From Streptomyces uncialis (GTDB lineage: Bacteria > Actinomycetota > Actinomycetes > Streptomycetales > Streptomycetaceae): 64,000 nt of DNA. The position numbers were made by a program, and so were the translations under genes. Below are positions 17,541 through 25,925 of this stretch, in pieces. The notes beneath the pieces were generated by a model. It was not told the origin of the DNA. It searched no databases and saw only the letters and a program-made list of their open reading frames with translations. Numbering within the stretch: position 1 is the first letter of the stretch; every line of letters starts with the position of its first letter. Location: contig NZ_LFBV01000001.1 of assembly GCF_001905345.1 (NCBI RefSeq), forward strand, positions 321,321 through 385,320. Reading direction: 5' to 3'.

Positions 17541-18847
17541 GCGCCGGGTCGGCGGGGCTGCCCGGCGACCCACCCGGCGGGCGCCGCGCGCTCGTCGTCT
17601 GGTCGATCGGGGTCTCCGTCTACTTCGTCGCGGTCATCTTCCGCACCTCGCTCGGCGTCGCCGGCCTGGACGCGGCCGACCGCTTCCACATCAGCGCGTC
17701 CGCCCTGTCCGCCTTCTCGATACTGCAACTGCTCGTGTACGCGGGCATGCAGATACCCGTCGGCCTGCTGGTCGACCGGCTCGGCACCAAGAAGGTGCTG
17801 GTCATCGGGACCGCGCTGTTCACCGCCGGACAGCTCGGCTTCGCGCTCGCCCCCTCGTACGGCACCGCCCTGGCCGCGCGGGCGCTGCTCGGCTGCGGCG
17901 ACGCGATGACGTTCATCAGTGTGCTGCGGCTCGGCACCCGCTGGTTCCCGGCGCGGCGCGGTCCGATGATCGCGCAGCTCGCCGGACTCGCGGGCATGGC
18001 GGGGACCCTCGTCTCCACCCTGGTCGTCGCACGGCTGCTGCACGGCGTCGGCTGGACGGCCGCGTTCGCGGGCAGTTCGCTCGCCGGGGTGCTCGTCCTC
18101 GTCCCGCTGCTGCTGTTCCTCAAGGACCACCCCGGCGCGGCCGAACGGCCGGAGGGACCCCGGCCCCGGCAGGGCGCCGCGTTCGTCCGGCGCCAGCTGT
18201 CCTCGTCCTGGGCCGAGCCCGGTACCCGGATCGGACTGTGGGTCCACTTCACCTCGCAGTTCCCGGCGATGGTGTTCCTGCTGCTGTGGGGGCTGCCGTT
18301 CCTCGTCGAGGCGCAGGGCCTCACCCCGGACGCCGCGGGCGGACTGCTCACCCTGCTCGTGGTCTCCAACATGCTGGTGGGCCTGGTGTACGGACAGATC
18401 GTCGCCCGGCACCACGCGGCGCGGCTGCCCCTGGTCCTCGGCACGGTCGGGGCGACCGCGGCCGTCTGGGCGCTCACCCTGGCCTGGCCGGGCGGCCGGC
18501 CCCCGCTCGCCGTGCTCGTGACCCTGTGCGTGGTCCTCGGCGCCGGTGGGCCGGCCTCCATGATCGGCTTCGACTTCGCCCGCCCCGCGAACCCGCCCGA
18601 ACGCCAGGGCACCGCCTCCGGGATCGTGAACATGGGCGGCTTCGTGGCGTCCATGACCACCCTGCTCGCGGTCGGACTGCTCCTCGACCTGACCGGCGGC
18701 GAGTACCGGGCCGCGTTCTCGGCGGTGTTCGTCCTCCAGGCGGTCGGCCTCGCCCAGATCGTCCGGCTGCGGGCGCGCGCCGCCACCCGGGAACGGGAAC
18801 GGCTCGTCGCCAGCAGGGTCACCACCGTGCACGTACCGGCGGCCTGA
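17537..18847 (+). CDS. Major facilitator superfamily transporter (12 TM)
   Basis: A 436-residue MFS permease. Twelve hydrophobic segments are visible, with the MFS motif A-like loop LLVDRLGTKKVLVIG between TM2 and TM3 and a central cytoplasmic loop of ~25 residues. It starts at GTG 17537 inside the GntR stop codon. The substrate is unknown; pairing with a carboxylate-sensing GntR regulator suggests an organic acid or related nutrient. A strong hairpin 8 bp downstream closes the transcription unit. Confidence 0.87.
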   Translation: MSAGSAGLPGDPPGGRRALVVWSIGVSVYFVAVIFRTSLGVAGLDAADRFHISASALSAFSILQLLVYAGMQIPVGLLVDRLGTKKVLVIGTALFTAGQLGFALAPSYGTALAARALLGCGDAMTFISVLRLGTRWFPARRGPMIAQLAGLAGMAGTLVSTLVVARLLHGVGWTAAFAGSSLAGVLVLVPLLLFLKDHPGAAERPEGPRPRQGAAFVRRQLSSSWAEPGTRIGLWVHFTSQFPAMVFLLLWGLPFLVEAQGLTPDAAGGLLTLLVVSNMLVGLVYGQIVARHHAARLPLVLGTVGATAAVWALTLAWPGGRPPLAVLVTLCVVLGAGGPASMIGFDFARPANPPERQGTASGIVNMGGFVASMTTLLAVGLLLDLTGGEYRAAFSAVFVLQAVGLAQIVRLRARAATRERERLVASRVTTVHVPAA

Positions 18848-18855
18848 CGCGCCGA

Positions 18856-18886
18856 CAGGCCCGTGGGGATCGGGGGTTCGGGCCTG
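18856..18886. terminator. Hairpin terminator after the MFS gene
   Basis: Arms CAGGCCCG and CGGGCCTG are perfectly complementary with a 15-nt loop, 8 bp beyond the MFS stop and between converging genes. Confidence 0.75.
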
Positions 18887-19010
18887 GGGGGTCCGGCGGT
18901 GACGCCGGGTCGGAAGGCGTACGTGGGGGCAGGGGGCGTACCGGGCCGTCGGCGCGCGGTGCTGAGTACTCGCTGCTCGCGGACGGGTGGGGCGTACGGG
19001 GCGTACGGGG

Positions 19011-19835
19011 TCAGGGGGTGATGGCGAAGTTGCGCAGGATGGCCGCGGCGAACTCCTGGTCGCCCTCGGCCTTGACGCGGTCGCGCACCGACTCCAGGGA
19101 CACCCGTCCGCACGCCAGCCGGAAGTACGTCTCCCAGTCCAGACCGAGGGTGACCAGCGGGCCCAGCGAGGGCGCGCCGTCGACCGAACCCCGGCCGTCC
19201 GCGTTCACCCGTACCGTCCGCAGGAACTCCACCGGCCCGTGCACATCCACCACCACGGCCGAGTTGGGCGGGGCGCCCGCGTCCTTCGCGACGACCTTCG
19301 GCAGCGCCTCCAGCATCGCGTCCCGCGCGATGTGCGCACCGGGCGAGTCGAGGTTGCCGGGCTGGGCGAGGGCGGTCCGCAGATCCTGCTCATGCACCCA
19401 GATGTCGAACGCGCGCCTGCGCATCGCGAACTCCAGGGTCTCCTCGCTGCCGAGCAGCCCCCGGATCTTCGTCTCCGGCTGCCGGGTCTCGTTGCGGATC
19501 TGCCGCGAGCGGCGGATGACCGTGTACTCCAGCTCCGACGTCATCTCGGGCCCGGTGTGATGCCGCCGGACGTCGACCTGCATCTCCATGTACCGCTGGT
19601 GCTCCGTCTGTACGTGGTACAGATCGCGGGGCAGGGTGTGGATCGGCCGCGGGTCACCGAGCATCTCGCAGTCCAGGCCGATGACATGCGACACGATGTC
19701 CCGGACCGACCAGCCCGGACAGGGTGTCGCGCGGTTCCACTCCCCTTCCACGAGCGGCTGCACCAGCTCCGCTATCGCTTCCACGGAGTGCGTCCAGGCG
19801 TCGGCGTAGTTCTGAAGGCTGGGATGGAGACTCAC
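19011..19835 (-). CDS. Maleylpyruvate isomerase-family, mycothiol-dependent-type protein
   Basis: A 274-residue member of the DinB-like MDMPI_N family (TIGR03083 type). The N-terminal four-helix domain has the metal-binding His in VRDIVSHVIGLDCE and further His residues in RRAFDIWVHEQDLR, the triad that binds divalent metal and uses mycothiol. A C-terminal alpha/beta domain (sterol-carrier-like) follows. The exact reaction is unknown; family members include maleylpyruvate isomerase and mycothiol S-transferases. GTG 19835 is set by GAGGGG 4-5 nt upstream. Divergent from the nitrilase-family gene. Confidence 0.82.
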   Translation of the reverse strand: MSLHPSLQNYADAWTHSVEAIAELVQPLVEGEWNRATPCPGWSVRDIVSHVIGLDCEMLGDPRPIHTLPRDLYHVQTEHQRYMEMQVDVRRHHTGPEMTSELEYTVIRRSRQIRNETRQPETKIRGLLGSEETLEFAMRRRAFDIWVHEQDLRTALAQPGNLDSPGAHIARDAMLEALPKVVAKDAGAPPNSAVVVDVHGPVEFLRTVRVNADGRGSVDGAPSLGPLVTLGLDWETYFRLACGRVSLESVRDRVKAEGDQEFAAAILRNFAITP

Positions 19836-20048
19836 GAGACCCCTCGGGCGGTTGTTGCTTGCGGCGGGCTGCGTTGCGGGTCGGGCGGCGGGAGCGGGCG
19901 TGCTGCGTGCGGTGGGCCGGGCTCGGCGCGGGTGGGGGTCCGGGGGTTCCCCGGAAAGGACAGTACGCTGGTTGACGAGACCCCGGCAGTGCTTTCGTGT
20001 GACGATCGTAGGCCGTGTTGACGACTTGAATGCCAGGACGGTGGTAGT

Positions 20049-20837
20049 GTGCGCGCCTCTCTCCTCCAGATCGGCGCAGACGACGCCGAATCGGTCGCTT
20101 CCCGCCGTACCCGGGTCGCCTCGCTCGTCCGGGAGCAGTCGGACGCGGACCTGGTGGTGCTCCCCGAGCTGTGGACGACCGGCGCGTTCGCGTACGAGTC
20201 GTTCGCCGCGGAGTCCGAGCCCCTGAAGGGGCCCACGTACGAGGTGATGGCCCGGGCGGCGGCCGACACGGGCGTCTGGCTGCACGCGGGGTCCGTGCCC
20301 GAGCGTGACCCGGACGGCACCCTCTACAACACCTCCCTGGTCTTCGCCCCCGACGGGTCGCTCGCCGCGTCGTACCGCAAGATCCACCGGTTCGGTTTCG
20401 ACCGGGGCGAGGCGGTGCTGATGGGCGCGGGCTCGGAGCTGGTCACCGTGCGGCTGCCCGGGACCACGGTCGGTCTCTCCACCTGCTACGACCTGCGGTT
20501 CCCCGAGCTGTTCCGGGGGCTGGTCGACGCGGGGGCGGAGGTGCTGGTCGTCTCCGCGGGGTGGCCCGAGCGGCGGCTCGGGCACTGGACGCTGCTGGCG
20601 CGTGCGCGGGCCGTCGAGAACCAGGCGTTCGTGCTCGCCTGCGGGACCTCCGGGGGGCACGCGGGGGTGGCCCAGGCGGGGCACAGCATGGTGATCGATC
20701 CCTGGGGCGAGGTCCTCGGGGAGGTCACGGGGGCGGGCGACGCGGTGCTTTCCGTCGAGTTCGACCCCGCGCGGGTGGGTGTGGTCCGGGAGGAGTTCCC
20801 GGCCCTCAAGGACCGCCGGCCCCACTTCCGCGCCTGA
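20049..20837 (+). CDS. Carbon-nitrogen hydrolase (nitrilase superfamily, omega-amidase-like)
   Basis: A 262-residue cytosolic amidohydrolase. The Glu-Lys-Cys catalytic set is complete: Glu in VVLPELW, Lys in YRKIHRFGF and Cys in LSTCYDLRFPELFR, with a second conserved Glu near RARAVENQAF. The sequence resembles omega-amidase/Nit2-type members that hydrolyse short amides, but substrate cannot be fixed. GTG 20049 is the only start before the first beta strand. A TTGACG about 30 bp upstream may be a -35 element, which would leave almost no leader. Confidence 0.87.
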   Translation: MRASLLQIGADDAESVASRRTRVASLVREQSDADLVVLPELWTTGAFAYESFAAESEPLKGPTYEVMARAAADTGVWLHAGSVPERDPDGTLYNTSLVFAPDGSLAASYRKIHRFGFDRGEAVLMGAGSELVTVRLPGTTVGLSTCYDLRFPELFRGLVDAGAEVLVVSAGWPERRLGHWTLLARARAVENQAFVLACGTSGGHAGVAQAGHSMVIDPWGEVLGEVTGAGDAVLSVEFDPARVGVVREEFPALKDRRPHFRA

Positions 20838-20844
20838 TCGCCTT

Positions 20845-21320
20845 CGCTTGCGCTTCTGGGTCTGTCCGGCGGGACGTACTTCGTCCCTGTGCGGGTCGGA
20901 CGGGGGTGCGCAGTTCCCCGCGCCCCTGGATGCTGCCTCCTGCTGTTGTTCTCCGGGTGCGGGCCGGTTCTCGTCTTCGCGCAGTTCCCCGCGCCCCTGG
21001 GTTTCCTGTGCTGGTCGCCTTCGCTTGCGCTTCCCAGGTCTCTCCGGGTGGACGCACTTGTTCCTGTGCCGTCGTTCGTGGGGTGCGCGGTTCCCCGCGC
21101 CCCTGGATGCTGCCTCCTGCTGTTGTTCTCCGGGTGCGGGCCGGTTCTCGTCTTCGCGCAGTTCCCCGCGCCCCTGGGTTTCCTGTGCCGGGCGCGATTG
21201 TTCCTGTGCCGTCGCTCGGAGGGTGCGCAGTTCCCCGCGCCCCTGGGTTTTCTGTGCTGGGCGTACTCGTTCCTGTGCCGTCGCTCGGTGGTTTCGCGCG
21301 GTTCCCCGCGCCCCTTTGGG
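20845..21320 (+). repeat. Dispersed intergenic repeat cluster C
   Basis: Six copies of the core GCGCAGTTCCCCGCGCCCCT or one-base variants (near 20909, 20978, 21088, 21157, 21228 and 21298). Two nearly identical ~70-bp units (20927-20998 and 21101-21176) share TGGATGCTGCCTCCTGCTG. Linker segments with CTTCGCTTGCGCTTC recur. No gene is supported between 20838 and 21372. Confidence 0.85.
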
Positions 21321-21372
21321 CGGGCGGGCACCCGGTTGTCCGTTCGTTGTCGGGCGGGTGCATCCTGAACGT

Positions 21373-23193
21373 ATGGACGATCAGGAGAAGGCTCCCCGGA
21401 GTGCCCGCGTTCGCGCGCCGGAGCTCACCGGTGAGGGCGGCTGGCTCAACACGGGCGGCCACCAGTACAGCCTCGCGGAGCTGCGCGGCCGGATCATCGT
21501 GCTGGACTTCTGGACGTTCTGCTGTGTGAACTGCCTGCACGTCCTGGACGAGCTCCGGGAGCTGGAGGAGCGTCACCGTGACACCGTCGTGGTGATCGGT
21601 GTGCACTCCCCCAAGTTCGTGCACGAGGCGGACCACCAGGCGGTCGTGGACGCCGTCGAGCGGTACGGGGTCGAGCACCCCGTACTCGACGACCCCCGGC
21701 TCACGACCTGGAAGCAGTACGCCGTACGCGCGTGGCCGACGCTCGTCGTGATCGACCCCGAGGGTTACGTCGTCGCCCAGCACGCCGGTGAGGGGCACGC
21801 GCACGCGATCGAGCGGCTCGTGGAGGAACTGGAGGCCGAGCACACGGCCAAGGGCACCCTGCGGCGCGGCGACGGACCGTACGTGGCACCCGAGCCCGTC
21901 GCCACGGGCCTGCGCTTCCCCGGCAAGGTCCTCCTGCTGCCCTCCGGCAACCTGCTCGTCTCGGACACCACCCGCCACCAGCTCGTGGAACTCGCGTCGG
22001 ACGGCGAGAGCGTCGTCCGCCGGATCGGCTCCGGCACCCGGGGTCTGGCCGACGGGCCCGCCGACCGCGCTGAGTTCAACGAGCCGCAGGGGCTCGCCGC
22101 GCTCGACGACGGCTCCGTGGTGGTCGCGGACACCGTGAACCACGCGCTGCGCCGGCTCGACCTCGTGAGCGGCGAGGTCACCACCCTCGCGGGCACGGGA
22201 CGCCAGTGGTGGCAGGGATCGCCCACCAGCGGTCCGGCGCGCGAGGTCGACCTCTCGTCGCCGTGGGACGTGGCCCTCTTCGGCGGCAAGGTGTGGATCG
22301 CCATGGCGGGCGTCCACCAGCTGTGGACGTACGACCCCGCCGACGGCACGGTCACGGTGGCCGCCGGGACGACCAACGAGGGGCTGGTCGACGGGCCGGG
22401 TACGGAGGCGTGGTTCGCGCAGCCGTCGGGGCTCGCCGCCGCCGGTGACCGGCTGTGGGTCGCGGACTCCGAGACGAGCGCGCTGCGCTGGATCGGGCCC
22501 GACGGCGCGGTCCGCACGGCCGTCGGTACGGGGCTGTTCGACTTCGGGCACCGGGACGGGGACGCGGAGCAGGCCCTCTTCCAGCATCCGCTGGGGGTCA
22601 CCGTGCTGCCGGACGGTTCGGTCGCGGTCAGCGACACGTACAACCACGCGCTGCGGCGTTACGACCCCGCGACCGGGGAGGTCACCACGCTCGCCACGGA
22701 CCTTCGGGAGCCGTCCGACGCGGTCGTCGTGGACGGGGACATCGTCGTCGTCGAGTCGGCGCGGCACCGGCTCACCCGGCTCCGGCTGCCCGAGGAGGCG
22801 GTTCGTGTCGACGGGGTCGCGCATCGCACCCGCCGGGAGGCCACGGAGGTCGCGCCCGGTCCGCTGAGCCTCGATGTCGTCTTCCAGGCACCGGCCGGTC
22901 AGAAGCTCGACGCGCGGTACGGTCCGTCGACCCGGCTGCTGGTCTCCTCGACGCCGCCGGAGCTGCTGCGCTCGGGTGAGGGCGCGGGGACGGATCTGAC
23001 GCGGACCGTGGACCTCGATCCGGAGGTGGGGGAAGGGGTCCTCCATGTCTCCGCGATGGCGGCGTCCTGCGACGACGACCCGGCGAACGAGTACCCCGCG
23101 TGCCACGTCCACCAGCAGGACTGGGGCGTCCCGGTCCGACTGGTCCCCGCCGCCACGAACCGCCTCACACTGGTCCTGGCGGGTATGCCGTAA
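21373..23193 (+). CDS. Thioredoxin-like domain / NHL beta-propeller protein (NHLRC2-like)
   Basis: A 606-residue protein. Residues ~35-165 form a thioredoxin fold with FWTFCCVNCLHVL, a CCVNC motif corresponding to the CCINC of animal NHLRC2. Residues ~180-480 contain NHL-type propeller blades, seen as repeated phrases such as LLVSDTTRHQLVEL, VVVADTVNHALRRLD and VAVSDTYNHALRRYD. A C-terminal beta-rich domain follows, as in NHLRC2. No signal peptide, so it is probably cytosolic. The role is unknown in bacteria; a redox or scaffold function is plausible. ATG 21373 is supported by conserved residues starting soon after. Preceded by repeat cluster C and followed by cluster D. Confidence 0.88.
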   Translation: MDDQEKAPRSARVRAPELTGEGGWLNTGGHQYSLAELRGRIIVLDFWTFCCVNCLHVLDELRELEERHRDTVVVIGVHSPKFVHEADHQAVVDAVERYGVEHPVLDDPRLTTWKQYAVRAWPTLVVIDPEGYVVAQHAGEGHAHAIERLVEELEAEHTAKGTLRRGDGPYVAPEPVATGLRFPGKVLLLPSGNLLVSDTTRHQLVELASDGESVVRRIGSGTRGLADGPADRAEFNEPQGLAALDDGSVVVADTVNHALRRLDLVSGEVTTLAGTGRQWWQGSPTSGPAREVDLSSPWDVALFGGKVWIAMAGVHQLWTYDPADGTVTVAAGTTNEGLVDGPGTEAWFAQPSGLAAAGDRLWVADSETSALRWIGPDGAVRTAVGTGLFDFGHRDGDAEQALFQHPLGVTVLPDGSVAVSDTYNHALRRYDPATGEVTTLATDLREPSDAVVVDGDIVVVESARHRLTRLRLPEEAVRVDGVAHRTRREATEVAPGPLSLDVVFQAPAGQKLDARYGPSTRLLVSSTPPELLRSGEGAGTDLTRTVDLDPEVGEGVLHVSAMAASCDDDPANEYPACHVHQQDWGVPVRLVPAATNRLTLVLAGMP

Positions 23194-23224
23194 CCCCGGC
23201 CGGGCGGGCCGCCTCCGCTCGCCC

Positions 23225-23694
23225 TCCCGAGGTTGCCTTTCGCCCCCTCCCCGCGCAGTCGCATGGCTACGGGAGGGGGTGGGCGGGAATCTCTGCCCGC
23301 AGACTCCGACGCCACCAGTGGGGCCACCTTCCCGTCCCTACCGAGCGCGTTGGAGCGAGGACGGAGAATCCCGACCGGCCCCGACCCGAAGAACCGCCCG
23401 GGAGCGCCCCAAAGGGGCGCGGGGAACTGCGCAAAACCACCGAGCGACGGCACATGAACGGAGTGCGTCCAGCCGGACAGACCTCGGAAGCGCAAGCGAA
23501 GGCGAACCGCGGGGAACCGCGAAACCACCGAGCGACGGCACAGGACCAAGCGCGTCCCGCCGGACAGACCTGGAAAGCGCAAGCGAAGGCGAACCGCGGG
23601 GAACCGCGAAACCACCGAGCGACGGCACAGGACCAAGCGCGTCCCGCCGGACAGACCTCGGAAGCGCAAGCGAAGGCGACCCGCGGGGTCGACC
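23225..23694 (-). repeat. Dispersed intergenic repeat cluster D with three ~87-bp tandem units
   Basis: One core copy in minus orientation (GGGGCGCGGGGAACTGCGC near 23415) is followed by three tandem units of about 87 bp starting near 23435, 23523 and 23610, each with CACCGAGCGACGGCAC, CGGACAGACCT and GCGCAAGCGAAGGCG. These are reverse-complement relatives of the segments in clusters C and E. No gene is supported in 23194-23693. Confidence 0.85.
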
Positions 23695-23909
23695 TACTTC
23701 GGGGGGTTCTCCACCACCGTCGTGGTGCCGCCCGGCACCATGACCCTGCGTCGCCGGGCGATGCTGCTGAAGGTCACGACCCCGATGAGGCCGACCGCCA
23801 TCAGGATCAGCCCGACGACGTCGAGATTCACCCCCTGCATCTCCCAGTCCGTCGCGAATGTGAGGATCGCGCCCACCGCGATGAATACGATGCATCCGCC
23901 CAGCCCCAT
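23694..23909 (-). CDS. Small two-TM membrane protein (DUF6458-like)
   Basis: A 71-residue membrane protein with two hydrophobic helices (GGCIVFIAVGAILTFA and VVGLILMAVGLIGVVTF) and a short basic C-terminus with RRRR. It matches the actinobacterial DUF6458 pattern of a glycine-rich TM1, a short outside loop and TM2. ATG 23909 is chosen over ATG 23933 because GGAGG lies 8 nt upstream of 23909. Function unknown. Confidence 0.75.
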   Translation of the reverse strand: MGLGGCIVFIAVGAILTFATDWEMQGVNLDVVGLILMAVGLIGVVTFSSIARRRRVMVPGGTTTVVENPPK

Positions 23910-24044
23910 GAATCTCGCCTCCGTGTCAGACACGCCTGTCGGTACGGCAGTTGCTGTACTGAACCCGGGTACCCGGGAAGGCCGTGTCCATGCGGGGCGG
24001 TCCGGGGCGGGCCCCGGGCGGGCGGTCCGCGACCGGGCCCGCGG

Positions 24045-25337
24045 TCAGCCGCTGAGGAACGCGACGAGCGCGTTGGCCAGCAGATGCGGGTCGTCGGCCG
24101 CGCACAGCTCACGCGCACTGTGCATGGACAGGATCGCGACGCCGATGTCGACGGTCTTGATGCCGTGCCGCGCCGCGGTGATCGGCCCGATGGTCGTCCC
24201 GCAGGGCATCGCGTTGTTGGAGACGAATGTCTGGAAAGGTACGCCCGCCTTCTCGCACGCGGCGGCGAACACGGCACGCCCCGAGCCGTCGGTGGCGTAG
24301 CGGTTGTTGACGTTGACCTTGAGGATGGGGCCGCCGCCCGCGCGCGGGTGGTGCGTTGGATCGTGGCGTTCCGCGTAGTTGGGGTGCACGGCGTGGCCGG
24401 TGTCCGAGGACAGGCAGACCGTACCGGCGAGGGCGCGGGCGCGGTCCTCCAGCGAGCCGCCGCGCGCGTACACGGAGCGTTCCAGACAGGAGCCGAGCAG
24501 CGGGCCGTCCGCGCCGGTGTCGGACTGGGAGCCGTTCTCCTCGTGGTCGAAGGCGGCGAGGACGGGGATGTACGGCAGGTCCTCGGCCGCGGCGACGGCG
24601 GTGAGCGCGGCGGTGGCCGCGTGGACGGACAGCAGATTGTCCATCCGGGGCCCCGCGACGAGTTCCTTGTCGCGGCCCAGGTAGGAGGGGGCCTCGACGG
24701 GGTGGAGCATCAGGTCCCAGCCGGTGACCGAGTCCTCGTCGAGCCCGTACTCGTCCTCCAGGAACCGGATCAGGTCGCCGTCGAGCGAGTCGCCGAAACC
24801 CCAGATCGGCTGCATATGGCGCTGCGGGTCCAGCTTCAGGCCCTCGGGCGTCACCTTGCGGTCCAGATGGATGGCGAGCTGCGGCACGCGGGCGACCGCG
24901 CGGTCGACGTCGACCAGCCGGTGGGTGCCGTCACGCAGGGAGAGCCGGCCCGCGAGTCCGAGGTCACGGTCGAGCCAGGAGTTGAGCAGGGGGCCGCCGT
25001 AGATCTCGACCGCGATCTGCCGCCAGCCGTGCGCGGAGAGGTCCGGCTGCGGCTTCACCCGCAGGTTCGGCGAGTCGGTGTGCGCTCCGACGATGCGGTA
25101 CGGGGTGTGGGGCGAGGCGCCCTCGGGGACGTACCACGCGATGATCGCACCGCCGCGCAGTACGTATTTCCCGCCCGCAGTCCCGTCCCAGGCGTCGGTC
25201 TCGGCAACTTGCCGGAAACCCGCCTTCTCCAGCCGTTCGGCGGCGTTCGCCACGGCGTGGTAGGGGGAGGGGCTGGCCGCGAGAAAGGTCATCAGGTCGT
25301 CGGTGTGACCGCGGTCGAAGCGGGGGGGTTGGCTCAT
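24045..25337 (-). CDS. M18-family aminopeptidase (aspartyl aminopeptidase type)
   Basis: A 430-residue dinuclear zinc aminopeptidase that releases N-terminal, often acidic, residues in the cytosol. Metal-binding and catalytic motifs are in order: GAHTDSP near residue 88, the RMDNL aspartate, DHEENGS with the catalytic Glu pair, SSDTGHAVHP and the C-terminal SMHSARE histidine. The beta-barrel insertion domain with HMQPIWG lies between. Length agrees with bacterial M18 enzymes. ATG 25337 is the natural start. The gene stands alone. Confidence 0.92.
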   Translation of the reverse strand: MSQPPRFDRGHTDDLMTFLAASPSPYHAVANAAERLEKAGFRQVAETDAWDGTAGGKYVLRGGAIIAWYVPEGASPHTPYRIVGAHTDSPNLRVKPQPDLSAHGWRQIAVEIYGGPLLNSWLDRDLGLAGRLSLRDGTHRLVDVDRAVARVPQLAIHLDRKVTPEGLKLDPQRHMQPIWGFGDSLDGDLIRFLEDEYGLDEDSVTGWDLMLHPVEAPSYLGRDKELVAGPRMDNLLSVHAATAALTAVAAAEDLPYIPVLAAFDHEENGSQSDTGADGPLLGSCLERSVYARGGSLEDRARALAGTVCLSSDTGHAVHPNYAERHDPTHHPRAGGGPILKVNVNNRYATDGSGRAVFAAACEKAGVPFQTFVSNNAMPCGTTIGPITAARHGIKTVDIGVAILSMHSARELCAADDPHLLANALVAFLSG

Positions 25338-25925
25338 GGGTTCACCTTAACGACGCGGGAAGGCGCGCTCCTGCGGGTGGGAGCGGGCCTTGAGTGAAAT
25401 GTACATGCCCCGGGCAGTTGCCCCCCGGGTAAGGGTGTCGGCTCCCGGGCGGGTGCCCGACCGCCGCCCACCAGGGACCGGGGGCGGGCCGGTGCGGGGT
25501 CGTCGCCGGTCCGCCGCCGACCCGTTCGGGCGGTCCGTCGGCGTGGTCGGGGAACCGGGGGCGCGGCCCGGTCCCCGCACCACCCGGCACGCCCGCGCAC
25601 GCCCCGCGCACACCGTCCGTCCCACCGCCGTCCACCGTCCGACCCACCGCCGCACACCCTCCGACCCACCGCCGTAGGGCTTCAGGACCGGAGCCACGCG
25701 GGTTCAGGACCGGAGCGCGCGGGGGGCTTGGGCCGTCGCGCGGGGTGCTCCGGGCGGTACGGGGCCGGACCCCGCCAGGCCGGCGCGGTCCGGGCAGGGA
25801 CCGTGCCGGCCGGACGGGGTCCGGTCGGGGTGGGGACGGGGTCCGGGAGGGCCCGGCGCCGGATGATCGGCGGGGTGGCGCGGGGACGGCTCAGGGGAGG
25901 GGCCAGGGGGTGGGTCAGGGGTGGG
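25338..25925. other. Non-coding GC-rich gap with short tandem repeats
   Basis: The 588-bp gap has three 22-bp tandem units (25611-25676, consensus CACCGTCCGACCCACCGCCG plus two bases) and a doubled TTCAGGACCGGAGC (around 25680-25715). Several overlapping open frames exist on both strands, but none has a ribosome binding site or plausible protein composition. It also holds the start-side region of the aminopeptidase gene. Confidence 0.55.

Noticed and set aside
20845..21320. Repeat core AGTTCCCCGCGCC resembles the first half of type I-E CRISPR repeats of other bacteria
   Set aside because: Spacing is irregular, no palindromic second half, and it does not match the repeat of the array in this window; treated as a dispersed intergenic repeat.
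25334..25697. Several overlapping frames in the gap before the aminopeptidase
   Set aside because: They read through 22-bp tandem repeats and give Arg/Pro/Gly-rich strings without any domain.
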